A DNA stretch of 64,000 nucleotides from Bacteroidales bacterium (GCA_022783865.1 JALFYY010000016.1:62001-126000); one strand, 5' to 3'. Shown: positions 1 to 9,096, counted from the stretch's first letter. Numbers and translations: made by a program. Notes: generated by a model from the sequence alone, not told the origin.

Positions 1-693
1 ATGCAGGCGGAAGACCTGAAACCCAACCGACTGGAAGCAGCCAAGAATGTTGCCAGTGAGTTTGTTATCAACCGCCCGAACGACAATATCGGTTTGGTAG
101 TGTTTGCCGGAGAAAGCTTTACGCAATGCCCTTTGACAACCGACCACGCCGTATTGGTGAACTTGTTCAAATCCATCAAGTTCGGCATGATAGACGACGG
201 AACAGCTATCGGCTTGGGACTTGCCAACGCCGTCAACCGTATGAAAGACTCTGAGACCAAATCGAAAGTGATTATCCTGCTCACCGACGGTAGCAACAAC
301 CGTGGTGATATCGACCCGCAGACCGCTGCCGAGATAGCCAAGACCTATGGTATCCGCGTTTATGCCGTGGGTGTGGGCAGTTACGGCAAAGCCCGCATAC
401 CGGTGCAAACGCCCGTCGGGACTCAATATATCATGATGGATTCGGAATTCGACGAAGCTACACTCAAGAGCATTGCCCAAACCACCGGCGGAGAATATTT
501 CCGTGCGACCGACAACAACAGTTTACGCAGCATCTACGAGCAAATCGACCAAATGGAGAAAACCAAAATACGTGTCCGTGAATACTCCAAGCGGCAAGAA
601 AACTTCCAACCTTTCCTTTGGAGCGCACTGCTCTGTTTGCTGCTTGAGATGATACTCCGCGCTTTTGTATTGAGAACGATAAGTAATAGTTAA
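1..693 (+). CDS. batA: BatA, VWA-domain membrane protein (5' end outside window)
   Basis: This is the C-terminal 230 residues of a von Willebrand factor A protein of the Bacteroides aerotolerance (Bat) cluster. The frame is open from the first base, and family members run to about 320-330 residues, so the N-terminal membrane anchor and the DxSxS part of the metal-binding MIDAS site lie upstream of the window. The first ATG here is therefore internal. Visible parts are the VWA core (GLVVFAGESF near residue 32, LLTDGSNN near residue 94) and a C-terminal membrane helix around residues 206-226. A 23-nt gap separates it from batB. The family is linked to oxidative-stress tolerance in Bacteroides; the biochemical role is unresolved. 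Confidence 0.93.
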   Translation: MQAEDLKPNRLEAAKNVASEFVINRPNDNIGLVVFAGESFTQCPLTTDHAVLVNLFKSIKFGMIDDGTAIGLGLANAVNRMKDSETKSKVIILLTDGSNNRGDIDPQTAAEIAKTYGIRVYAVGVGSYGKARIPVQTPVGTQYIMMDSEFDEATLKSIAQTTGGEYFRATDNNSLRSIYEQIDQMEKTKIRVREYSKRQENFQPFLWSALLCLLLEMILRAFVLRTISNS

Positions 694-716
694 ACGCCTG
701 ATTAGAAGAGATTACA

Positions 717-1757
717 ATGTTCAGATTTGCACATATAGAATGGTTGTGGTTGTTGCTATTGATACCCATATTGACAGTAGCCTATATCCTTTATACCCGC
801 CACAAACGCAAACAAGCCGTTTTGTTCGGCGACCCCGAACTGCTGCAACAACTAATGCCCAATGCTTCCCGTATTCGTACTTCGGTAAAGTTTGGTTTGG
901 AACTGACTGCCCTGACACTCCTTATCTTTGCGTTGGCTCAACCGCAATACGGGCAGAAAGAGCAGACCATCAAACGGGAAGGGATCGAAGTGATGGTAGC
1001 ATTGGATATCAGTAACTCCATGATGGCAGAAGATGTGGTGCCCAACCGATTGGGACGAGCCAAACAACTGCTCTCCCGCCTCATCGACCAAATGACCGAC
1101 GACAAAGTGGGACTCATCGTTTTTGCCGGTGACGCCTTTGTACAACTACCCATCACAGCGGACTATGTGTCTGCCAAGATGTTCTTGCAAAACATATCGC
1201 CCGACCTTATCCAAACTCAAGGTACTGCCATCGGTGCAGCACTCCGTACATCAGTTCAAGCTTTTGGCGGACAGAGCGAAGCGTCGCGTGTGATTATCCT
1301 TATCACCGATGGCGAAAACCACGAAGATGATGCCAAAGCTGCCGCCCAAGCCGCCAAAGAGCAAGGCATAGAAGTAGTGGTAGTGGGTATCGGCAAGCCC
1401 GAAGGCTCACCTATTCCTATTCCCGGAACCAACGACTTCCGCAAAGATCGCAGCGGCACGGTGGTAGTATCGCGACTCAACGAAGATATGTGCCAAGAGA
1501 TAGCCCAAGCAGGCGGCGGCATCTATGTGCGTTGCGACAATACCAACACTGCCGGCAGAGCTATCACAACGGAAATCAATAAACTTGCCACATCTGAAAT
1601 AGAAAGCAAAGTATTTACCGACTACAACGAACAATACCAGTCGTTTGTCGCACTGGCACTACTGCTGTTGATAATCGATTTCTTCGTCTTCAACCGCAAG
1701 AACAAACGACTCAGCCGCATCAACCTGTTCAATACACCCCAGCAACCCAAACAATGA
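717..1757 (+). CDS. batB: BatB, VWA-domain membrane protein
   Basis: A 346-residue paralogue of BatA and probably its partner at the inner membrane. Two N-terminal hydrophobic segments (about residues 8-27 and 58-75) precede a VWA domain with an intact MIDAS: DISNS at 97-101, a QGTAIG segment carrying the threonine, and LITDGEN with the aspartate. A further membrane helix lies near residues 311-327, followed by a basic tail. The domain should face the periplasm and bind a divalent cation for protein contacts. The stop overlaps the batC start as ATGA, which indicates translational coupling. Its length and organisation are normal for the family. Confidence 0.94.
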   Translation: MFRFAHIEWLWLLLLIPILTVAYILYTRHKRKQAVLFGDPELLQQLMPNASRIRTSVKFGLELTALTLLIFALAQPQYGQKEQTIKREGIEVMVALDISNSMMAEDVVPNRLGRAKQLLSRLIDQMTDDKVGLIVFAGDAFVQLPITADYVSAKMFLQNISPDLIQTQGTAIGAALRTSVQAFGGQSEASRVIILITDGENHEDDAKAAAQAAKEQGIEVVVVGIGKPEGSPIPIPGTNDFRKDRSGTVVVSRLNEDMCQEIAQAGGGIYVRCDNTNTAGRAITTEINKLATSEIESKVFTDYNEQYQSFVALALLLLIIDFFVFNRKNKRLSRINLFNTPQQPKQ

Positions 1758-2455
1758 GACACACACTATTCATACTGATTCTGCTCCTCTCTTCCGTATC
1801 CGCTATGGGACAGCAAGAGAGCGCAAACGTGCGCAAGGGCAACAAAGCCTATAAAGCAGAGAAATATACCGAGGCCGAAGTGGAATACCGCCGAGGATTG
1901 GAAAAGAACGACAAAGGCTTCGAAGCACACTACAATCTGGGCAATTCGCTCTTCAAGCAACAGAAATATCCCGAAGCCATAGAGGAATACCGCAAAGCCG
2001 AACGTTTGCTACGGAAAGACGATACTCAGCGCCAAGCCGCCATTGACCACAACATCGGCAATGCCCAGTATGCACAACAGCAATTCGGTGAAGCAGTGGA
2101 ATCGTACAAACGATCGCTCAAAAACAATCCACAGGACAACGATACCCGCTACAACCTGGTGAAAGCCAAAGCCATGCAAAAGCGCCAACAACAGCAGCAA
2201 CAGCAAGAACAACAAAACCAAGACAACAAAGACCAAAAGCAAAACAGGCAACAACAGCAGCAAAACCAGGAACAGGAGGAACAACAGCAACAACAAGAAC
2301 AGCAGAATCAGCAACCCGAGCAGCAAGAGCAACAGATGGACAAAGAAACAGCCGAGCAACTCTTGCAAGCCTTGGAACAAGACGAGCAGGAAACACAAGA
2401 GAAAGCCCGCCGTCAGCAAGCAACCAAAGGCCGCCGTGTAGAAAAAGACTGGTAA
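1754..2455 (+). CDS. batC: BatC, periplasmic TPR protein with glutamine-rich tail
   Basis: A 233-residue protein with a signal peptide (residues 1-20, ending AMGQ), then about three tetratricopeptide repeats (residues 25-140) of the NLGNSLFKQQKYPEAIEEY type. Residues 142-203 are a charged, strongly glutamine-rich tract of mostly CAA and CAG codons, ending in a short basic segment. TPRs suggest a scaffold that bridges other Bat proteins. It starts inside the batB stop codon, which makes coupled synthesis likely. The glutamine tract creates long spurious open frames on the opposite strand. Tracts of this kind are prone to slippage, so tail length probably varies between strains (inference). Confidence 0.9.
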   Translation: MRHTLFILILLLSSVSAMGQQESANVRKGNKAYKAEKYTEAEVEYRRGLEKNDKGFEAHYNLGNSLFKQQKYPEAIEEYRKAERLLRKDDTQRQAAIDHNIGNAQYAQQQFGEAVESYKRSLKNNPQDNDTRYNLVKAKAMQKRQQQQQQQEQQNQDNKDQKQNRQQQQQNQEQEEQQQQQEQQNQQPEQQEQQMDKETAEQLLQALEQDEQETQEKARRQQATKGRRVEKDW

Positions 2456-2503
2456 AATATGATGTTTGCATAACACAACCGCTACGATATTACAAACTAC
2501 TAT

Positions 2504-4327
2504 ATGAAGAAACAACTCATTATCATATTCACACTGCTTGCCACTCTTCCACTTTGGGCGGAAGAAGTGAGCTTTACCGCCTCTGCTCCACGACAAGTGG
2601 TAGCCGGACAACCTTTCCAACTCACCTATACCATCAATCAGCGATACAAAGACTTCCGCACACCCGATTTCAACGGCTTCGAAGTATTGGCGGGTCCGTA
2701 TAGCTCGCAAAGTAGCAGTACGCAATGGATCAACGGCAAACGCACTTCGTCGTTCACCATTACGCAAACCTATACCCTGATGGCTGACCAGACCGGCGAA
2801 TATGCCATTCAGCCCGCCTCTATCGTGGTGGATAAGCAGAAATATACTTCCAACGGACTGAAAATAACCGTTCTGCCTCCAGATAGCCAGCCGCAGTCTT
2901 CTTCTCAATCGCACAACTCACAAAGCGGCAATCAAACAAGACAAGAGAGCCATGACGTCAATCTGTCATCCGACAACATCTTTGTGCGCACCATCGTCAA
3001 CAAGACCAAAGTATATGAACAGGAGTGCATTGCTCTTTCCTATAAGCTCTATTTTGCAGGCGTCGATGTAATGCAAATAACAAACAACACGCAGATACCC
3101 GAGTTCAAAGGTTTTCTGAAACAAGAAGTGGATTTGGGCGAACTGCAAACCGAATTAGAGCACTACAACGGGCGCAACTACAAGACCTGCATTCTCTATA
3201 AAACCCTGCTCTTCCCGCAGCAATCAGGCGAACTGCGTATCGACCCAGCCTCGTTCGAAGCGGTCATCCGTGTGCGCAATCAGACGCAAGTGCGCAGTAT
3301 CTTCGACAACTTTTTCGACTCCTATACCAACGTCAACAAAACCATCAAAGCACCGGCACTCAAGTTCCATGTATCGCCACTGCCTGCCGGCAAGCCCGCA
3401 GATTTCTCAGGCGGTGTGGGACGTTTCCGCCTCACCTCGTCAATCAGTACGGACGAACTGCAAATCAACGAGGCTGTCACCATCAAGATTGATATCAGCG
3501 GTACGGGCAATCTGAAAATGCTCAAAACTCCTGCAGTTGACTGGCCCGACGGGTTTGAGGTGTACGACCCGAAAGTCAGCAACAACTTCAAAACCAATCA
3601 GAACGACGTGTCGGGCACGAAGTCAATCGAGTACCTGGCTATTCCCCGCACTTCGGGCAACTATACCATTCCTGCCATCACCCTTTCGTATTTCGACATC
3701 GACAGCAAGCAGTACAAAACGCTCCGCACGCCCGAATACACTTTGCAAGTCGCCAAGAACGGCAACGAACCTGAAACAGTGGTCAATACTTTCGTCAGCA
3801 AAGAAGATATCCGCCAATTAGGCACCGACATCCGCTATATCCATACCGACACGCTGCCCCGCCCCAAAACGGAACTTATCGCTTATGGCAGTTGGCAGCA
3901 CTGGTTGTGCTACATTGCTCCATTCGTCTTGTCAGTGGCATTGTTCATCGGTTTCCGCCGTCGGATCAAAGAGAATGCCGATATCCGCAAAGTGCGCTAT
4001 AAGAAAGCCAACAAGGTGGCACAACGCCGTCTGAAACGAGCCAAAGCACTCCTCAAAGATGGCAAAAAAGAAGCGTTCTACGAAGAGATAGAGCGCGCCG
4101 CATGGAGCTACCTGAGCGACCGCCTCAGTATTCCTACCGCCGACCTCAACAAAGAGAATATAGCCCAGCTGCTCAGAGAAAAAGATGTGGACGAAACACT
4201 GATTCAGAAGGTGAACGACGTATTATCCACTGCCGAGTTTGCCCGCTACGCTCCGGCACAATCCGAACATCAGATGGAAGACTTATACAACGCAACCGTT
4301 GCCCTCATCGAAAAACTGACCGTATAA
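2504..4327 (+). CDS. batD: BatD, large exported membrane protein
   Basis: A 607-residue protein of the BatD family. A signal peptide (1-19) leads into a long beta-rich exported region whose opening, SFTASAPRQVVAGQPFQLTY, is typical of the family. A single membrane helix lies near residues 466-483 and is followed by a basic cytoplasmic tail of about 120 residues rich in Lys and Arg (KKANKVAQRRLKRAKALLK). It is probably the large extracytoplasmic partner of the VWA proteins BatA and BatB. The 48-nt gap after batC contains no terminator, so it should share their transcript. There is no catalytic motif. The start was chosen because the signal peptide begins there. Confidence 0.92.
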   Translation: MKKQLIIIFTLLATLPLWAEEVSFTASAPRQVVAGQPFQLTYTINQRYKDFRTPDFNGFEVLAGPYSSQSSSTQWINGKRTSSFTITQTYTLMADQTGEYAIQPASIVVDKQKYTSNGLKITVLPPDSQPQSSSQSHNSQSGNQTRQESHDVNLSSDNIFVRTIVNKTKVYEQECIALSYKLYFAGVDVMQITNNTQIPEFKGFLKQEVDLGELQTELEHYNGRNYKTCILYKTLLFPQQSGELRIDPASFEAVIRVRNQTQVRSIFDNFFDSYTNVNKTIKAPALKFHVSPLPAGKPADFSGGVGRFRLTSSISTDELQINEAVTIKIDISGTGNLKMLKTPAVDWPDGFEVYDPKVSNNFKTNQNDVSGTKSIEYLAIPRTSGNYTIPAITLSYFDIDSKQYKTLRTPEYTLQVAKNGNEPETVVNTFVSKEDIRQLGTDIRYIHTDTLPRPKTELIAYGSWQHWLCYIAPFVLSVALFIGFRRRIKENADIRKVRYKKANKVAQRRLKRAKALLKDGKKEAFYEEIERAAWSYLSDRLSIPTADLNKENIAQLLREKDVDETLIQKVNDVLSTAEFARYAPAQSEHQMEDLYNATVALIEKLTV

Positions 4328-4347
4328 CAACGTAAACACAGCCTACA

Positions 4348-5088
4348 ATGAAGAAATTCGCTATCATACTCTTATCCGTCTGCTTCTCCGCTTTCGGTAT
4401 GGCGCAAAACCTTTTTGAACAGGGCAACGCCGCCTATGCAGAACAGAACTACCGCGAAGCTGCCCTGCTCTACGATTCGCTCCTCAAGAGCACTCCTGTT
4501 GCCGAACTGTACTACAACTTGGGCAACGCCTGTTTCAAGCAAGGCGAATTGGGCAAAAGTATCCTCAACTACGAGCGTGCCCTCCGTTTGCAACCGAACA
4601 ACAAAGATGTGCGCCACAATCTGCAGTTTGCCCAATCGCGCATCATCGACAATATCGAAGACAACAGCCGTTTCTTCCTCTCGCAATGGGTTACGGCACT
4701 GCGCAATCTGCTCAGCCGGCAAACATGGATGTGGATCAGTATCGTTGCCTTTATCCTCTGCCTGGCGGGTATCATCTGCTATGCTTTTGCCCGCATACTT
4801 GCACTGCGCAAAACCGGTTTCCATACGGCATGGATAGCATTGCTCCTGTCGATTGTCAGTCTGCTGTTTGCCAACTCGTTGCACCATCGTGATACCGAGC
4901 GCCGCGAAGCTGTCATCATGCGGGAGATAGTGAATGCCAAGAGCAGTCCCGACAAATCGGGAACCGACCTCTTCTTGCTCCACGAAGGAACCAAAGTGAC
5001 CATCCGCTCAACCGTTGCCGATTGGGCGGAAATCCACGTAGGCAACAATATCGGTTGGATACCCCTCAACACTTTGGAGCGTATATGA
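4348..5088 (+). CDS. batE: BatE, TPR and SH3-like protein
   Basis: A 246-residue protein that closes the Bat cluster. It has a signal peptide (about 1-20), two or three TPRs (residues 20-100, with LYYNLGNACFKQGELGKSIL), a pair of membrane helices (about 128-153 and 160-175), and a C-terminal SH3-like module ending AEIHVGNNIGWIPLNTLERI. SH3 modules of this kind often bind cell-wall peptides or partner proteins. Its last codons overlap the start of the PAP2 phosphatase gene (ATGATG within the stop region), so the phosphatase is probably translated from the same mRNA. Order and spacing match the batA-E clusters of other Bacteroidales. Confidence 0.9.
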   Translation: MKKFAIILLSVCFSAFGMAQNLFEQGNAAYAEQNYREAALLYDSLLKSTPVAELYYNLGNACFKQGELGKSILNYERALRLQPNNKDVRHNLQFAQSRIIDNIEDNSRFFLSQWVTALRNLLSRQTWMWISIVAFILCLAGIICYAFARILALRKTGFHTAWIALLLSIVSLLFANSLHHRDTERREAVIMREIVNAKSSPDKSGTDLFLLHEGTKVTIRSTVADWAEIHVGNNIGWIPLNTLERI

Positions 5089-5756
5089 TGGAGCAACTTA
5101 TCGGTTTCGACCAGTCGCTGCTGGTTGCCATCAACTCGTGGAACTCGCCGTTCTTCGACAACTTTATGTGGAACATGTCGGACAAACTCTTTTGGATTCC
5201 TTTGTACTTATTGCTCGTCATCATGCTATGGCGCCGATACGGCAAACACGCCGTCTGGATGGTGATTGCCATAGGAGCTGCAGCAGGCTTGGCAGATTTC
5301 ATCTCGTCGGGTATTATCAAAGACTGGGTAATGCGCCCTCGTCCCACCCGTGAGCCTGCGTTAGACGGTATGCTGCATATCGTCAACAACTACCGGGGCG
5401 GCAAATATGGCTTCGTTTCCTCGCATGCGGCAGACACATTCGCTTTGGCGTTGCTCTTTTCGTTGCTTTGGAAGAATTGGCGCGTCACACTTCCGATGAT
5501 GCTCTTTTGTCTCATCAACTGCTATTCGCGTATGTATCTCGGAGTGCACTATCCGTTGGATATCTTAGGCGGACTCGTGGTGGGTTGCATTTGTGCGTTG
5601 GCTATCTACTATGCCTTGCACAAAATCAGATATACGCGTGCTGTCATAATGCCCGAGTTGCCGGCAAAAGAGAAAGAAGAAGAATTGTCTGCCTGGTGGA
5701 ACTATGCCCCGCTCTTGATGCTTGCCCTGACGATGACTGCAGGCTGCTTTGTTTGA
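5085..5756 (+). CDS. PAP2-family membrane phosphatase
   Basis: A 223-residue membrane protein of the PAP2 / phosphatidic-acid-phosphatase superfamily. All three signature motifs are visible: KX6RP (K79 to P87), a variant of PSGH reading SSHA near residues 112-115, and SRX5HX3D (S148, R149, H155, D159). The histidines are the nucleophile and acid/base residues of the family. About six membrane helices surround them. Likely substrates are undecaprenyl pyrophosphate or lipid phosphates, but the sequence alone does not decide. Two adjacent ATG codons (5085 and 5088) overlap the batE stop; starts further upstream would run deep into batE and are unlikely. Confidence 0.85.
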   Translation: MMEQLIGFDQSLLVAINSWNSPFFDNFMWNMSDKLFWIPLYLLLVIMLWRRYGKHAVWMVIAIGAAAGLADFISSGIIKDWVMRPRPTREPALDGMLHIVNNYRGGKYGFVSSHAADTFALALLFSLLWKNWRVTLPMMLFCLINCYSRMYLGVHYPLDILGGLVVGCICALAIYYALHKIRYTRAVIMPELPAKEKEEELSAWWNYAPLLMLALTMTAGCFV

Positions 5757-5818
5757 AACAATACTGTCGGAACATGGAGTGTCTCGCCCGCAAAATGCAG
5801 AGACAATGCAATGTTAAA

Positions 5819-5839
5819 TATTAACTATTCATTATTAAC
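5819..5839. repeat. 7-bp tandem array (TATTAAC type), 3 units
   Basis: Three abutting heptamers, TATTAAC, TATTCAT and TATTAAC. They overlap the stop codon and last codons of the minus-strand Spy-like gene. The same heptamer family recurs at 15249-15276, where it runs into a start codon. Confidence 0.6.
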
Positions 5840-6226
5840 TGTTTCCAAGCTGTCTTTCCGTGTTTCTTCTTGCCGGATTTGGCGAGTGGTATTGAATGCC
5901 GTGTTCTGATTGCGGACAGTTTGCGCATTTAGTATCTCGAACTGCTCGGGGGTAAGAACCCGTTGGATTTCTGCCTTCATCCGTTTCATTTGTTCTCTGA
6001 ACTCCTCTTTCGTCAGGGTTTCCCGGCGCAATACGGCATATTTGAGGTGAATCTTGTAGATGGTGTCGATTTGTGCCTCTGTCAGGTTCAGTTCCCGCTG
6101 CATAACCTCGATTACTCTTTCCGCTTCATACTCCGGTGTACGCAAAGGCACACGCGTATCCTGCTGCGCTTTCGTAGCAAGATAGAATGGAAGAGCGATA
6201 AGCAATGTGAGCAGTATTTTCTTCAT
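5825..6226 (-). CDS. Small periplasmic Spy/CpxP-like protein
   Basis: A 133-residue protein with a clear signal peptide (MKKILLTLLIALPFYLATKAQ). The mature part is helical and charged and carries two LTxxQ-like motifs, LTEAQ near residue 48 and LTPEQ near residue 91, as in Spy/CpxP-type periplasmic chaperones and sensors. Similar small proteins are common in Bacteroidota, often beside sigma factors, but no such partner is present here. It is convergent with the bat-PAP2 transcript and ends inside a heptamer array. The chaperone role is inferred from motif resemblance only. Confidence 0.7.
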   Translation of the reverse strand: MKKILLTLLIALPFYLATKAQQDTRVPLRTPEYEAERVIEVMQRELNLTEAQIDTIYKIHLKYAVLRRETLTKEEFREQMKRMKAEIQRVLTPEQFEILNAQTVRNQNTAFNTTRQIRQEETRKDSLETVNNE

Positions 6227-6408
6227 AAGCTGTAATCACCTGACTTGTTTAATTCTCTTCAAATTTTGTGCCAAGTCGGTGTCTTGCAGCACTTTTCTAC
6301 AAAAGAAAAAGCAGCCTGTCTCATTGCGGGAAAACAACCCTCAGCCCTCTGCCGGCTTTCATCGGCATATCGTTCTTCATAAGATGCTTCAAAAACATCT
6401 GTCTTTTC

Positions 6409-6441
6409 CTTTAGGGATACTTTAGGGATACCTTAGGGATA
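6409..6441. repeat. 11-bp tandem array, 3 units (CTTTAGGGATA)
   Basis: Three near-identical 11-bp units with consensus CYTTAGGGATA fill 33 bp of the spacer between the Spy-like gene and the broken surface-protein gene. No spacer sequence lies between units. It is one of at least nine 11-bp arrays in this window. Confidence 0.85.
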
Positions 6442-6505
6442 CGATACTAAAACCGAGCCGTCGGATGGAGATCAAACAAAGCATTATCCAACATAGCAGC
6501 CGATT

Positions 6506-6530
6506 ATTTATCCCCCATTGAGGGATAAAT
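6506..6530. other. Perfect inverted repeat (ATTTATCCC, 7-nt loop)
   Basis: ATTTATCCC and its exact complement GGGATAAAT are separated by seven bases. A second inverted pair, ATTTTAGC and GCTAAAAT, lies at 6589-6596 and 6617-6624. There is no T-tract, so neither is an obvious terminator. They lie just upstream of the surface-protein remnant and could be an operator or the edge of lost DNA. The rest of 6227-6689 shows no credible gene. Confidence 0.5.
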
Positions 6531-6689
6531 ACGCCGCAAAGTAGCACTTTCATTCGACATACGAAAATATTATCGCTTAAACATTCCAATTTTAGCACTA
6601 TTTCCCCTTATTAGGAGCTAAAATAGAACTACCCCCATGAGGGACACTTCACACAGAACAACCGCTATGCCTACCGACTGCAATACGAT

Positions 6690-7928
6690 GTGCAAATGGA
6701 AAAATTACCGCCTGCGTTACGTGTTTTGGATGATAACGGCAACGATATTACAAATATCAGCTATGGAGAAGCGGAGGATGATGTTGCCCGTTCTTTCAAT
6801 ATCTTCAACGATAGTCCCGAACCGTTAGAATGGGAAATTGTCACAACTGCGGAATGGATAAAGTCAGTAAGCAAAACGAAAGGAGAATTGAAAGCCGGTG
6901 GAACACAGGTGGTTGTGGTAACCATCAATCGCAATCTCCTGCTATCGGGAACAAACAAAACCACCCTGCATGTTGTTTCCGACAATGGCAGCAAACAACT
7001 GCCCCTTAATGCAACCAATTCAAAAAAACTGCCGACACAGGAAACAACAATTGCACGGCTTACTTTTCCTGTATCGAAAGAGGACAAGTTTGCCGTCACC
7101 GTAACAGGACTTGCCACCGGCAGTACATATTTCGTACGTGCTTATGCCAAGAACTCATCAGGAGTCGCTTATTCCACGAACGAGGTTTCTTTCACTCCCA
7201 CTACCGTACTTCCTGACGTAATGAAGGAACGTTACTCCAATCAGTCTGTTGCAGGTGGCACGGTTACGCTCAATGCCACTATTGTCGATGCCGGAGACCC
7301 TGAATATACCGAGCGTGGATTTGTCTATGGCATGGTGCATAATCCGAATATAGAAGATGACACCAAAAAGATAGCACCGGGGAAAGGAACAGGGGCTTAT
7401 TCTGTCAATTTGATCGGACTGGAAATGGGAAACATCTACTATGTCCGTGCGTATGCCATCAATGAACAAGGTACTGCCTATGGCGATGAAATAACGTTGG
7501 ATTTTAACCCTGTTATGCCTACAGGGCGAACACTTGCGGTATCGGATCTTACTGCCACTTCGGCGAAATTTAATGGTGATATTATTGCTAAAGGTTACCC
7601 GGCATTCACCGAAAAAGGATTTGTTTACGGAACCATGCCCATCCCGACACTGGATGATGTTTCCGCCACCTCTGTTGTCGTTTCAGGAACAACAACAGGA
7701 GAATACATCGCTGCAGTATCCAATTTGACTACAGAAACAACTTACTATGTCCGCGCATATGCCAAAACGGAAACTGAAATACAATATGGTGAGGTGAAGG
7801 CGTTTTTTCCAAGTGCTCCTGCGTTTGTAATCATAAAAGAATTGAATCTGATGGTGCAAACAAAAGAGTTGGGCAGTTTCTATTGGAAGGATGGAGAAAG
7901 AGCTTGTGAAAACTATCACCACGGATAA
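6690..7928 (+). pseudogene. Truncated BACON/FN3-like surface protein
   Basis: An open frame of 412 codons encodes part of a Bacteroidota surface protein. It has a BACON-like opening (FNIFNDSPEPLEWEI...WI) and then three FN3-like repeats with the hallmark phrases YTERGFVYG and TYYVRAYA; the first repeat looks shortened. The end matches the start of a DUF1566-type domain (LMVQTKELGSFYWKDGERAC) and then stops at the transposon junction. The first possible codon here is a GTG, the frame continues upstream only to a stop at 6624, and neither a signal peptide nor a lipobox is visible. Both ends therefore appear lost. Probably not functional. Confidence 0.8.
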
Positions 7929-8020
7929 TGGAAGTGAGTTCGCTTCACATCAACTGATTACCAAGGGATTGCGCATGAAAGGCAAAGACGAGGTGATTGT
8001 CTATTTTGCTTCTTCAAAAA
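7897..8020 (+). mobile_element. IS30-family transposase fragment
   Basis: About 40 codons match the catalytic core of IS30-type DDE transposases: VKTITTDNGSEFASH, which includes the catalytic Asp of TDNG, followed by QLITKGL and VYFA. The usual continuation (SPYSSWERGTNEN) is absent, and the frame changes to unrelated residues after about 8020. The 5' two-thirds and 3' third of the gene are missing. The fragment's left edge overlaps the last codons of the surface protein in another frame, which points to a join at short shared sequence. Confidence 0.75.
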
Positions 8021-8066
8021 CTTTGACTAACTTTGCACACAAAATTGCATTTGCTGTTAGACAGTA

Positions 8067-8431
8067 CACATTAAACACGAATATAGTCGCATTACTGTTA
8101 TCGGAGATAAAGGATATTTGAGTGCATCCGTACAACTGGATCTATTCGAAACATCCGAAATCCGATTAGAAGTACCATACCGGTTGAATCAAAAGGATTG
8201 GAAACCAACTTTTCCGCCCTTTGCTAAAGCAAGGAAACGTGTAGAAACGCTTTTCTCACAGATGGTTGACCAATTTATGTTATGTCGCAATTATGCTAAA
8301 CAACAAGTAGGATTGTTTGCTCGTATTATCAGCAAAGTCAGCGCACTTACTATCCTACAATATATTAACTTTATTAACAACAAACCCATTGGAAGAGTCA
8401 AATATGCGCTGGTTTAATTCCGCCAACGGGT
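8067..8431 (+). mobile_element. IS982-family transposase remnant with right terminal repeat
   Basis: Reading from 8067 gives HIKHEYSRITVIGDKGYLSASVQLD without a start codon and continues in frame to a stop at 8417. The protein includes the C-terminal signature of IS982-type transposases (RKRVETLFSQMVDQF, LTILQYINFINNKPIG). An in-frame TAG at 8058 and the absence of an ATG show that the N-terminal half is gone. Directly after the stop, AATTCCGCCAACGGGT (8416-8431) resembles an IS982 right terminal inverted repeat; I found no matching left end. A promoter-like TAACTTTGC lies near 8029. This is a dead remnant. Confidence 0.75.
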
Positions 8432-8454
8432 TCAAACTTAATTTATAAACAACT

Positions 8455-9018
8455 ATGCGTAGTATCACAACATTTGATTTGCAGTATGCCCACCGTTTCT
8501 ACGGTTTTCAAGGGGAAGCACAGTACCTGCACGGGCATACGGGTGTCCTCACGATTGAGGTAGAGGATAGTATTAACGAAGGTGTCAACATGGTGTATCC
8601 GTGCAACGAGATTCAGAAAGTAGCATGGAGTCTGCTGAAGAACTTTGACCACGCGCTCGTTCTCCGCGAGGACGACCCGCTGCTACCTGCTATCCTCGAT
8701 GTATATGAGAAGCAGGGTATCAAGAACGGGCACCCGCGCAACACCATGAAAGGGGAGGCGTTCCACACGGAGTGGGCAACGGCTTATCCCGACTGCCGAC
8801 TGGTGGTAACCAAAGAGACAATGACCGTAGAGGGCATGATAAAGATTGTTCATGACTTGCTGAAGGACAAACTAAACATTGCGAAGATTACCTTCACGAG
8901 CGGCGTGAATGCGGCTTCTGCCGAGTTCCCGGTCAGCAGGGAGATTGACCGTTGCCCGCTCTGCGGTATTTCGTTGGATGAGAATGGCGTTTGCCCGAAG
9001 TGCGGCTACAAGAAGTAA
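8455..9018 (+). CDS. PTPS/QueD-like protein with C-terminal zinc ribbon
   Basis: A 187-residue member of the 6-pyruvoyl-tetrahydropterin synthase / 6-carboxy-tetrahydropterin synthase fold. Zinc-binding histidines are present (AHRF near residue 12, HGH near 27-29), as are the FDHALV and VTKET segments. The catalytic cysteine that normally lies just before the HGH motif is replaced in this alignment (EAQYLHGH). Residues 165-184 add a ribbon of two CPxCG knuckles, which typical QueD lacks. A role in queuosine or folate-like chemistry is possible, but the missing cysteine argues against classical QueD. It follows the IS982 remnant and is monocistronic, with a terminator at 9055-9096. Confidence 0.78.
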   Translation: MRSITTFDLQYAHRFYGFQGEAQYLHGHTGVLTIEVEDSINEGVNMVYPCNEIQKVAWSLLKNFDHALVLREDDPLLPAILDVYEKQGIKNGHPRNTMKGEAFHTEWATAYPDCRLVVTKETMTVEGMIKIVHDLLKDKLNIAKITFTSGVNAASAEFPVSREIDRCPLCGISLDENGVCPKCGYKK

Positions 9019-9054
9019 GTACTTCTCCGCACCCCCGTTGGGGTGGTAATGAAG

Positions 9055-9096
9055 AGAGACTGTCTAACAAGTCAAGTTCGGCAATCTCTTTTTTTT
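9055..9096 (+). terminator. Probable intrinsic terminator of the PTPS-like gene
   Basis: AGAGACTG and CAATCTCT pair with one mismatch around a 19-nt loop, and eight T residues follow. A GC-rich six-pair hairpin (CACCCC/GGGGTG, 9030-9045) lies just upstream. Confidence 0.55.

Noticed and set aside
2009..2914. 301-codon minus-strand open frame opposite batC and batD
   Set aside because: It arises from the antisense of the CAA/CAG glutamine tract, giving a long leucine run; batC and batD are certain.
1..5756. The bat cluster as a novel system
   Set aside because: batA-batE is an established Bacteroidota cluster, and the order here is standard.
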